Source of the DNA: Gigantopelta aegis
Taxonomy: Eukaryota; Mollusca; Gastropoda; Neomphalida; Peltospiridae
Direction of reading: 5' to 3'
DNA length: 64,000 bases
Assembly: GCF_016097555.1 (NCBI RefSeq)
Contig: NC_054709.1
Coordinates: 29,630,629-29,694,628 of the forward strand
Positions 23,243 to 36,200 of the stretch are shown piece by piece; positions within the stretch are counted from its first letter, which is position 1, and each line of letters begins with the position of its first letter. Under the pieces are notes generated by a model. That model did not search any database. It was not told the DNA's origin and saw only the letters and a list, made by a program, of their open reading frames with translations. A program made the position numbers and the translations under genes.

Positions 23243-26200
23243 CCAGTATGACAAATACTGTACTACTGGTAAGTTGATCTGTGGCTGTCTGGTAATAAGG
23301 TTACATATAGTTGTCTTGAGTACTTGCATCCATTATGACAAACACTATACTATTGGTAAGTTCATATGTGGACTGTCTGGTAATAAGGTCACATATGGTT
23401 GTCTTGAGTACTTACATCCATTATGACAAATACTGTACTACTGGTACGTTGATCTGTGGCTGTCTGGTAATAAGGTCACATATGGTTGTCTAGAGTATTT
23501 ACATCCATTATGAGAAACACATTACTACTGGTAAGTTCATCTGTGGACTGTCTGGTAATAAGGTTACATATGGTTGTCTTGTATACTTACATCCATTATG
23601 ACAAATACTGTACTACTGGTACGTTCATCTGTTGACTGTCTTGTAATAATATCACATATGGTTGTCTTGTATACTTACATCCATTATGACAAATATTGTA
23701 CTACTGGTAAGTTCATCTGTGGACTTTCTAGTAATAGGTCACACATGGCTGTCTTGAGTACTTACATCCATTATGAAAAGTACTGGTACCACTGGTACAT
23801 TCGTGCACCAGTACATAAATGTCGATGTTGTCGCAAGAAGGGGCACATACGGTTGTCTAGAGTAAACCACTTCTCGACATCTGTACTACTGGTAAGTTCA
23901 TATATCGACAGTTTGGTTAGAAGGTTACATATCGTTGTCTTGAGTACTTACATCCATTAAGACAAACACTGTACTACTGGTAAGTTCATCTGTGGACTGT
24001 CTGGTAATAAGGTCACATATGGTTGTCTCGAGTACTTACATCCAGTATGACAAACACTGTACTACTGGTAAGTTCATCTGTGGACTGTCTGGTAATAAGG
24101 TCACATATGGTTGTCTCGAGTACTTACATCCAGTATGACAAATACTGTACTACTGGTAAGTTCATCTGTGGACTGTCTGGTAATAAGGTCACATATGGTT
24201 GTCTTGAGTACTTACATCCAGTATGACAAATACTGTACTACTGGTAAGTTCATCTGTTGACTGTCTTGTAATAAGATCACATATGGTTGTCCTGAGTACT
24301 TACACCCATTATGACAAGAACTGTACTACTGTTTAAGTTCATCTGTCGAGTGTCTGGTAACAAGGTTGCATATGGTTGTCTTGAGTACTTACATCCATTA
24401 TGACAAACACTGTACTATTGGTAAGTTCATATGTGGACTGTCTGGTAATAAGATCACATTTGGTTGTCTTGAGTACTTACATCCATTATGACAAATACTG
24501 TACTACTGGTAAGTTGATCTGTGGCTGTCTGGTAATAAGGTTATATATGGTTCTCTTAAGTACTTGCATCCATTATGACAAACACTATACTATTGGTAAG
24601 TTCATCTGTGGACTGTCTGGTAATAAGGTCACATATGGTTGTCTTGAGTACTTACATCCATTATGACAAATACTGTACTACTGGTAAGTTCATCTGTTGA
24701 CTGTCTTGTAATAAGATCTGTGGTTGTCTGTACTCATCCATGTGTGAACTGTGTACTGTTTAAGTTCATCTGTCGAGTGTCTGGTAACAAGGTTGCATAT
24801 GGTTGTCTTGAGTACTTACATCCATTATGACAAACACTGTACTATTGGTAAGTTCATATGTGGACTGTCTGGTAATAAGATCACATATGGTTGTCTTGAG
24901 TACTTACATCCATTATGACAAATACTGTACTACTGGTAAGTTGATCTGTGGCTGTCTGGTAATAAGGTTATATATGGTTCTCTTGAGTACTTGCATCCAT
25001 TATGACAAACACTATACTATTGGTAAGTTCATATGTGGACTGTCTGGTAATAAGGTCACATATGGTTGTCTTGAGTACTTACATCCATTATGACAAATAC
25101 TGTACTACTGGTAAGTTCATATGTGGACTGTCTGGTAATAAGGTCACATATGGTTGTCTTGAGTACTTACATCCATTATGACAAATACTGTACTACTGGT
25201 AAGTTCATCTGTGGACTGTCTGGTAATAAGGTCACATATGGTTGTCTTGAGTACTTACATCCATTATGACAAACACTGTACTACTGGTAAGTTCATCTGT
25301 GGACTGTCTGGTAATAAGGTCACATATGGTTGTCTTGAGTACTTACATCCATTATGACAAATACTGTACTACTGGTAAGTTCATCTGTGGACTGTCTGGT
25401 AATAAGGTTACATATGGTTGTCTTGAGTACTTACATCCATTATGACAAATACTGTACTACTGGTAAGTTCATCTGTTGACTGTCTGGTAATAAGGTCACA
25501 TATGGTTGTCTTGAGTACTTACATCCATTATGACAAATACTGTACTACTGGTAAGTTCATCTGTGGACTGTCTGGTAATAAGGTCACATATGGTTGTCTT
25601 GAGTACTTACATCCATTATGACAAATACTGTACTACTGGTAAGTTGATCTGTGGCTGTCTGGTAATAAGGTCACATATGGTTGTCTTGAGTACTTACATC
25701 CATTATGACAAATACTGTACTACTGGTAAGTTCATCTGTGGACTGTCTGGTAATAAGGTCACATATGGTTGTCTTGAGTACTTACATCCATTATGACAAA
25801 TACTGTACTACTGGTAAGTTCATCTGTGGACTGTCTGGTAATAAGGTCACATATGGTTGTCTTGAGTACTTACATCCATTATGACAAACACTGTACTACT
25901 GGTAAGTTCATATGTGGACTGTCTGGTAATAAGGTCACATATGGTTGTCTTGAGTACTTACATCCAGTATGACAAACATTGTGCTACTGGTAAGTTCATC
26001 TGTGGACTGTCTTGTGGTAGGGTTACATTCATTTTAACTTATTTTCTTGTTTATATCGAATTAAGGTTCAATCAAGCTGCCCTGGACACACAACTCAACT
26101 GTCTGGGCTGTCTGTCCAGGACAGTGGGTTAGTGGTTAGTTGTTTAGTGGTAGTGAGAAAGAGGATGGTGTAGTGGCCTTACACCTACCCATTGACTGCT

Positions 26201-29200
26201 TAAGAAATCGCTCTGGTTTGGAGCCGGTACCGGGCTGGGAACATTGTACCTACCAGCCTGTAGTCCAGTGGGTTACCCACTGCGCCACCGATGCCTGCGT
26301 AGGGTTAGATATTGTTGCCTAGTCAAAAAAAATGTATTTGCAAGGAATGGTGAGAGACTTAAGTTCAGCGGTATAGTTTTGAGGGCTAAAAAGACTTTTT
26401 TGTGTTCCGTTAAAAAAAAATGTTGGAGCGAGTACAAGGTCAAGGTTACAGTCAATGTCTTAAGTGACATGTTTATATAGACGTTAAGTGTCATAGTATT
26501 TATGGGTCATTCTACATAAAGTGTCATTTTTATGTCCCTGCACAATTTCTTTTTTCTTTATAAATAGAAAACTAAATTTGTTGTCTTTAACGATACCTTA
26601 TTAATAATATTATCCTGTCATAGCATTTTTTTCTCTGTGATAATCAGCTATGATAGAGATTAGTGTAAAATGTCATTGGTGTTGCCTATCCCAAGCATAA
26701 CACAATACATAACATGCACTGTTAAAATATATAACAGAAGACATAACACTGGATACATTTAATATACTACATAGTGATGGCTGACTTACTCACTAAAGAC
26801 GAAATCTTGTAAATATTTTCCGTATTCAAAAGATGATGGGTAATATAAGCTTATCCCAGGAGTTTTATGTCATTGGTGTTACTGTATATACTTATGAGAA
26901 AACAAAAGAAACTAAATGCTCTGGATGAAGCATTCCATCGATAGATATCGGCCATCAAACGTATTTGTCAAAAACAGACATATGAACAGTTGTGAATAGT
27001 TTTCTTTTAATGTCGTGAATGTGTTGTCAAAATATAAAAGTATGTTTATTCACTGTCATTGGTGTTACAATCGTATTTATGTAATGGTTAATCGTTTTAA
27101 GAAATTTTTTGAATGTTATTGTAGACACTGTATGCCTGCTACAACATGCACTTTTTCAATTTTGTCAACTGTTTCTTTATGCATGTATTTGCCATTGGTG
27201 TTACCTGTCATTGGTGTTATCAGGTACTGAGTAACACCAATGGCCATTAGTAACACCAATGACAATGCCTTTTAATAAGATGCCGTTTTCCTCGCTTTGC
27301 ATATGTTTGAGGATGATTTGAAAATTAAAGGGACTTGTGCGGCATCATAGTTGCATAATGGCACTTTGGGTAAAATAAATGCTTTGTTGGAATGTAAAGA
27401 GTAGCCTATATCTTCAACGTCCCTAACTGCGTTATGCTTGGTTTGCGCAATTAACATCTGATTTGTTGTCGTCTGCTTGTCGTTCATTTGTTAGGTTTTT
27501 CTTCACAGTTAGTAAAGATTTCCATTAACAATAAAGTTCAGACAAGCAAGTATCTAAATACAAAACTTTACAAACCCCTAAAACCATTAAGTTTACTATA
27601 GTCCGTCCCATCCTTCTACAATTTAAGTGTTGTTGTTGGGTTTTTTGTTTTTTGTTAATAATTTCAATTTGGTTTGGTGTAAGAAGACAAGTAAAAGTGT
27701 TTAGGAAATATAAAATAAATACTTTTTTTGTGTCCAATTAACAAAACAGTCGGCTGAGAAATAAATAACATGTAAATTTCATAGTATGAAAAAAAAGGCG
27801 TTCCCTGTGGAACCGACTAAGAGTCGTTTTTGTTTATTCTTTACAATTACCGATATCGGGCCCACTTGACTCGTAGAAATTGACTTATAATGGAGGAAGA
27901 TGATTAAAATTCGGTGCGTGTTACATGACCTCATACGTGCCAGATGAACAAGGCCAAATAATTTAATGTTTGTGACTTTTAAGGCCCCTATTGTTAGAAT
28001 TTGTTTTCAGTTATTATATATTCGATCTGCAAAAGGTATGCTACATTTTTGTGTCTGACTGTAGGGAATAGTAGACAAATAATCCATTCGTAACAATTAT
28101 AAATAATTGTATAAATTCTGTTAATGAAGAATCAACTCATCAGAAAATTGATATTTTACAATCTATTCACTGGTATGAGCGTAATGCCTATCTGTATTGA
28201 CGTCAAGTTTAGCGATGGGTGTTGGTAAAACGCGGACCGGAGCGGAACGCTGGACAAACTGATTTTTTTCTTTTTAAATAAATATTAAACAAAGTATTCG
28301 TCCACTGTGCATAGTTCAGAAATATATATTTGATCATGTAGTTGTTTTTAAAAATTGAAAATCTGCTAAACGCAGTTAGAAACTACTAGATCTAACCTTT
28401 CATGTTTAAGAGGTTAACTTTATCATAATGAAAAGTTAAAATCATACCAAAAATGTATTACCAAGTTATAGTAAAGACTCAAAAACAAGGTATTATTAAA
28501 TGCATTCCCAAGGGAAATAAGCCTAAACAGTTTCTAAAAAATTGGAGGTCAATCTCATTTTAAACGTTTCATATAAAATTGCATCAGCTGCTATAGCACA
28601 AAGAATAAAATTAGTGTTGCCTATTATAATTAGCGAAGAACAAAAAGGTTTCATGCCAGGACGATATATAGGTGAGGTAACAAGACTAATATACGACATC
28701 ATGGAGTATACAGAAATTCAACAAATTCCTGGCTTATTATTGTTAATTGACTTTGAAAAGGCATTTGACTCTGTAGACTGGGGATTTGTTTTTAATGTTC
28801 TGAAATATTTTGGTTTTGGTCCTTCAATACAAAAATGGATTTCTATTTTTCATAAAGATTCTCAATCTACTGTTCTTGTTAATGGGTTTGCTTCATCCTT
28901 TTTAAAATTAGGAAGAGGTTGCCGTCAGGGGGGTCCGATATCTCCATATATATTTCTTATTTGTGGTGAGATTCTTAATAGGATGTTAAAAACCTAAAAA
29001 AAAAAAAATAATAATAATAATAATAATAATAAAAGCTTTAATAATTGGAAATATATAATTTTTGATAACTCAATTTGCAGATGACACAACAGTAATTTTA
29101 GATGGAACAGAAAAAAAGCCTCTATGCAGTTCTAAATACATTGAAGATTTATGCAAGATTTTCGGGCCTTAAAGTTAACGTGGAGAAAACTAAGCTAATA

Positions 29201-32200
29201 TGGATAGGTTCTAAGAAGAGGAGTAGATATAAATTATGTAAAGAATGGAAATTTGATTGGACACAAACGTTTGATTTATTAGGTATAAAAGAAAATATGG
29301 TACAGATTAATTATAAGAATAAATTAAATTCAATAAAGAACTTGTTAAAAATTTGGTCTAGTAGAACTTTAACACCATTGGGGAGAAATATAATATTAAA
29401 GAGTCTTATTTTACCAAAATTAAATCATCTATTTTCAACCCTTCCTAATCCACCTGATGACGATATTTAACTACTACAGAGGTAAGTTTTTCTTTCGTAT
29501 GGAATGGAAAACCTGATAAAATTAAGCGTATTGAAATGTCACAAAATATAAAAGATGGTGGTATTAAAGTTACATTAATAGAAGAATTTATTAAAGCACA
29601 AACGATTGCTTGGATTAAAAGATTAGTTAACACCGATTCAAAATGGGATTGATTATTCATGTCTATAAATATGTAGGTAATATAATGGTTTTTGACTCTG
29701 AAAGAATAGAAAAACGCTGTCAATATATTTATAATTATTTCTGGAAAGAAATATTAATGGCGTGCGTGGGATAATGTCAGAATATATTTGAATATAACTT
29801 AAAAAATGCAAATTAAACTCCATGTTTGAAAAGATAATGTCAGAATATATTTGGAATAATGACATAAAATAAATGGAAATTTAATATTCTATAGAGAATG
29901 GTTCGAAGGAGGGATAAAATTTATTAATGATTAATTTCACAATAGAGGTAAATTTTTAACTTATCATAAATTTTAAGTTGGCTTTTAATATCAATACTAA
30001 TGTTTTAACTTATCAAGGTGTAAAGTTAAACTGAAAAATAAGCTGCCGTCTTCTATATTGCCATATAATATTACAATGTTAAATATAACTGTTAGAGGAA
30101 GTAAACATTACTATAATACTTTACTAAATTCATCGTTCTCAAAATCGGCGTACAACTTAAAATGGGGAAACACTTTTAACTGTACGTTTTCAGATTCTGA
30201 TTGGAAAAATATAAATATAATTCCTTTATGCTATTGCGCTGGTTTCATTTTAAAATAATTCATAATATACTTTCTGTTAATACCTATTTATATAAAATTG
30301 GTTATATTTCTTGTCCGAAGTGTAATTTTTGTAATTTAGAACTTGGTACAATTATCCATTTATTTTGGGAATGCACTTTAGTCAACTCAATTTGAACTGA
30401 TATTCAGAACTGGATTCATGTAAAAACGGGCAGCAACATTAAATTTAATAAAGAAAATGTAATTTTTGGTTTTAAAACCAGAAATAATGATCCCGTTAAT
30501 GCCATTGTACTTGTTACAAAACACTTAATATTTAAAAGTAATTTCAATGCACATTTGCCCAGTTTGAAATAGATCCAAAAAGAATTGACTGAATCAAAAG
30601 CAACAGCTTTTTCCGCGTGCAATTATGATAAATTCACCAACTTTTGGTCAATTTGTCACAATTTATTTAAAACTTAAATTGTTTTTGTTTTTTCTTTTCT
30701 GTTTGATGTTTAGTATGTTCTCGATCTCCTTTTGAATTTTTCATATGTGTATGTTGGATTATTAGTCACATATATTTGATGTTTTAGCTAAATATATCTT
30801 TAACTACTTTATTGTTCATGTAGTTAAATACCTGTTAAATTCACTGCATATATCTGTGTGTGGATATCATGTCAATAAACATGGGAATATATTTTTTTTA
30901 AAGTTATAGTAAAATATATAAAAATTACATTATGTATGTTTTCATTTCCAATCAAGGCTATTTAAATTTTATTTTTTAAAATATTGAAAATCCTGCATTA
31001 AAATAGCTTTTTAGTTAAAAGGAAAGAGTTTACTCGTTTGAATAATGACGCAGTTCGTATGATTTATTTCTTGGATAGTGACATAATCTGTTTGATTTGT
31101 TCAGGGGCTTCGGAAACCCCCTTACCTAAAGCATAATCCACCCATGTTTGTTGTGTATAGTGTATGTACTGAAAACATTAGAATGACATCGCGTATAAGG
31201 CGTCCTTGTTTCCTAAAAACATTTAACGTAGAGTTTTGCAGCGCTTGCGTAAAAGCAAAAGTAGGATTACAACATTTTGCTCGTTATTGGGAATACAAGT
31301 ATACAGTAACATAGATTTTGAATAATGACGCAGTTCGTATGATTTATTTCTTGGATAGTGACATAATTTGTTTGATTTCTTCAGGGGCTTCGGAAACCCC
31401 CTTACCTAAAGCATAATCCACCCCTGTTTGTTGTGTATAGTGTATGTAGTGAAAACATTAGAATGACATCACGTATAAGGCGTCCTTGTTTTCTGAAAAC
31501 ATTTAACGTAGATTTGCAGCGCTTGCGTAAAAGCAAAAGTAGGATTACAACATTTTACTCGTTATTGGGAATACAAGTATACAGTAACATAGATTTTGAG
31601 TCTTAATATAAGAACGAAAAGAGCTACATAAATTAATGAATTAATAAATCTTTAATTTAGTATTTAAACAAAATTAAAATTATGTGTCTTAATTTAGTAA
31701 ATTGTTTAAACTGTCTGACAGAAACACACAATTATTCTAATAGGCCAGTAATAGTTGTAGGCTGAAGAGAACTAAAAAAACAACAACATAATTTGTTTTT
31801 TTAAGGAAATATTAATTACATACTTTTGCTAAAAAAGTAGTGGTAGTCTCAAGAATAATTTAGTGTTTCAAGGATACAGTCTTGAATGTCATTAGTGTTA
31901 CACGTTGTAATCTTTAGCCGTCATTTTTCAATAAAATTTATTTTTGAAATTTAAACTGTTTATTTAGGAAAGCATACCTTTTACCTTTATGACTTTGATG
32001 AAATTTATTTTGAAGGACTCCATATTTTTAAATAATTAAAACTGCCACAGTGTATAATTTAACTTTAACAATTACACCCTTGGATTGTTTTTAATTCTAA
32101 AGTTATTCCATATATGTTATTAGGGACACCCGAATAACACATCCATGTGTTCTTGATTACTATAAAGCAATTGGATCACACTGCTGAACTATCCCACTTG

Positions 32201-33217
32201 TCCGGTAACACCAATGACATAATGAGCTTGTTCATAGAGTAACACGTGTCTGCACGTGCAGGCCGATTACAGTTCTGCGATGCCAGATATAATTTTATGT
32301 TTCTTTGTCCATCTAGTTTCCAAAAGTGAACAATAAAATGTATATCTTTTAACTTTTTTATCTTGAATTTGTATTTTAAAAAGTGACGCTTTCTGTAGAA
32401 TTACCCTTATATCTGTGGTATATATTTAATTATTATGTCTATTCAAATGCTGCGTTTAATGGTTTTAGCTACGAATGTTATCATTGTCGTATATTCGGTG
32501 GTTGATTTGGTGTTATAGACGGATGGTCGTCGGACAAATGGGTATCAGATAAACTCAGGTCGGGTCATAGTCTAGTGGTAAAGCGCTAGCCTGATGCGCT
32601 GTTTATACTGAGATCGATCCCCATCAGTGGGCCCATTCGGCTATTTCTTGTTCCAGCCAGTGCACCACGACTAATATATTAAAGGCCGTGGTATGTTTCT
32701 GTGGAATATTGAATATAACAGATCCCTTCCTGCTAATGCAAAAATGTAGCAGGTTTCCTCTCTAAGACTATATCAGAATTATCAAATTTTTCACATCCAG
32801 TAGCCGATGATTAATAAATAAATGTGCTCTAGTGGTGTTGTAAAATAAAACTAACTTTTTTTTAGATAAGCTCCGCTTGAGAGTTGAGTCGTGTACGGCG
32901 TCTAACGGTAAATCTGGTGCAGATGAGGAGACTCTGAAGCTCATAGAAAACAGGTTGGTGATAACACTTGTTTCATAACAGTGTTACTATTCACATATTA
33001 AAACGGATTTTAGCAATGTTATTCCTAGCATCCGTAAGCCACACATCAAGACATGATTCTAGTCATCACATATTTGAATCTGTCCGATCCTGAGCGTAGG
33101 TACAGTGTGTACATCTATAGCAGCGAAAAGTGTTTTAATGACAGCTTGTTAGTTTAACCTGTATTATAGTGTTGTAAAACAAACATTTATTTTCTCCCGC
33201 CCTCCCCACCTCCCCCA

Positions 33218-33279
<62 letters not shown>

Positions 33280-36200
33280 GTCTGTAGAAAGGTTTTTAAT
33301 AACAGCTTGTTAGTTTAAACTGTGTTGTTGTGCTATTACACAAACATTGCTTTTGTTTTCTGTTCAGCTGCCACCCTATGATACATTCGCCACCACTATA
33401 ACAAGTGTGGTAATCACCGTATGATACATTCGCCACCACTATAACATGTGTGGTAATCACTGTATGATACATTCGCCACCACTATAACAAGTGTATGATA
33501 CATTCGCCACCACTATAACAAGTGTGGTAATCACCGTATGATACATTCGCCACCACTATAACAAGTGTGGTAATCACTGTATGATACATTCGCCACCACT
33601 ATAACAAGTGTGGTAATCACCGTATGATACATTCGCCACCACTATAACAAGTGTGGTAATCACCGTATGATACATTCGCCACCACTATAACAAGTGTGGT
33701 AATCACCGTATGATACATTCGCCACCACTATAACAAGTGTGGTAATCACCGTATGATACATTCGCCACCACTATAACAAGTGTGGTAATCACCATATGAT
33801 ACATTCGCCACCACTATAACAAGTGTGGTAATCACCGTATGATACATTCGCCACCACTATAACAAGTGTGGTAATCACCGTATGATACATTCGCCACCAC
33901 TATAACAAGTGTGGTAATCACCGTATGATACATTCGCCACCACTATAACAAGTGTGGTAATCACCGTATGATACATTCGCCACCACTATAACAAGTGTGG
34001 TAATCACCGTATGATACATTCGCCACCACTATAACAAGTGTGGTAATCACCGTATGATACATTCGCCACCACTATAACAAGTGTGGTAATCACCGTATGA
34101 TACATTCGCCACCACTATAACAAGTGTGGTAATCACTGTATGATACATTCGCCACCACTATAACAAGTGTGGTAATCACTGTATGATACATTCGCCACCA
34201 CTATAACAAGTGTGGTAATCACCGTATGATACATTCGCCACCACTATAACAAGTGTGGTAATCACCGCTATAACAAGTGTATCATACATTCGCCACCACT
34301 ATAACAAGTGTGGTAATCACCGTATCATACATTCGCCACCACTATAACAAGTGTGGTAATCACTGTATGATACATTCGCCACCACTATAACAAGTGTATG
34401 ATACATTCGCCACCACTATAACAAGTGTGGTAATCACTGTATGATACATTCGCCACCACTATAACAATTGTGGTAATCACCGTATGATACATTCGCCACC
34501 ACTATAACAAGTGTGGTAATCACCGTATGATACATTCGCCACCACTATAACAATTGTGGTAATCACCACTATGATACATTCGCCACACTATAACAATTGT
34601 GGTAATCACTGTATGATACATTCGCCACCACTATAACAATTGTGGTAATCACTGTATGATACATTCGCCACCACTATAACAAGTGTGGTAATCACTGTAT
34701 GATAATCACCACCACTATGATACATTCGCCACCACTATAACAAGTGTGGTAATCACCCTATGATACATTCGCCACCACTATAACAAGTGTGGTAATCACT
34801 GTATGATACATTCGCCACCACTATAACAATTGTGGTAATCACCGTATGATACATTCGCCACCACTGTAACAATAATCACTGTATTCGCCATACATTCGTG
34901 TGTAATCACTGTATGATACATTCGCCACCACTATAACAAGTGTGGTAATCACTGTATGATACATTCGCCACCACTATAACAAGTGTGGTAATCACCGTAT
35001 GATACATTCGCCACCACTATAACAAGGTAATCACCGTAATCACCACTATGATACATTCGCCACCACTATAACAAGTGTGGTAATCACCGTATGATACATT
35101 CGCCACCACTATAACAAGTGTGGTAATCACTGTATGATACATTCGCCACCACTATAACAATTGTGGTAATCACCGTATGATACATTCGCCACCACTATAA
35201 CAAGTGTGGTAATCACCCTATGATACATTCGCCACCACTATAACAATTGTGGTAATCACCGTATGATACATTCGCCACCACTATAACAAGTGTGGTAATC
35301 ACTGTATGACATTCGCCACCACTATATATAACGCCACCACTATAACAATGTCACCTATAACCACCACTATAACAATGTGGTAATCACCGTATGATACATT
35401 CGCCACCACTATAACAAGTGTGGTAATCACATACATTCGCCACCACTAAACAAGTGTGGTAATCACTGTATGATACATTCGCCACCACTATAACAAGTTG
35501 TGGTAATCACCGTATGATACATTCGCCACCACTATAACAAGTGTGGTAATCACCGTATGATACATTCGCCACCACTATAACAAGTGTGGTAATCACTGTA
35601 TGATACATTCGCCACCACTGTAACAAGTGTGGTAATCACTGTATGATACATTCGCCACCACTATAACAATTGTGGTAATCACCGTATGATACATTCGCCA
35701 CCACTATAACAATTGTACCAATTGTGGCGATCACAATATGATACATTCGCCACCACTGTAACATACATTCGCCACCACTTGTGGTAATCACTCTATGATA
35801 CATTCGCCACCACTGTAACAATTGTGGTAATCACCGTATCATACATTCGCCACCACTATAACAATTGTGGTAATCACTGTATGATACATTCGCCACCACT
35901 ATAACAATTGGTAATCACCGTATGATACATTCGCCACCACTGAACAATACATCACTATGCATTCGCCACCACTATAACAAGTGTGGTAATCACCCTATGA
36001 TACATTCGCCACCACTATAACAAGTGTGGTAATCACTGTATGATACATTCGCCACCACTGTAACAATTGTGGTAATCACTGTATGATACATTCGCCACCA
36101 CTATAACAAGTGTGGTAATCACCGTATGATACATTCGCCACCACTATAACAAGTGTGGTAATCACTGTATGATACATTCGCCACCACTATAACAAGTGTG

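Larger units (their letters stand above)
26504..32406. mobile_element. DNA transposon with inverted termini and TTAT duplication, carrying a LINE
   Basis: The left terminus 'gggtcattctacataaagtg' followed by 'tcattttta' is mirrored at the right; the reverse complement there reads 'gggtaattctacagaaagcg' followed by 'tcactttttaa'. About 25 of 30 positions agree. TTAT flanks both ends (26500-26503 and 32407-32410). A 14-bp motif, GTCATTGGTGTTAC, occurs nine times inside in both orientations, mostly near the ends, like subterminal transposase-binding repeats. The element is 5903 bp, or about 3.5 kb without the inserted LINE. No transposase frame is visible, so it is non-autonomous or decayed. The superfamily is not assigned. 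Confidence 0.8.

Noticed and set aside
23574..26132. Series of 67-164-aa ORFs starting MTNTVLLVSS
   Set aside because: They are translations of the 88-bp satellite; each is ended by small unit changes.
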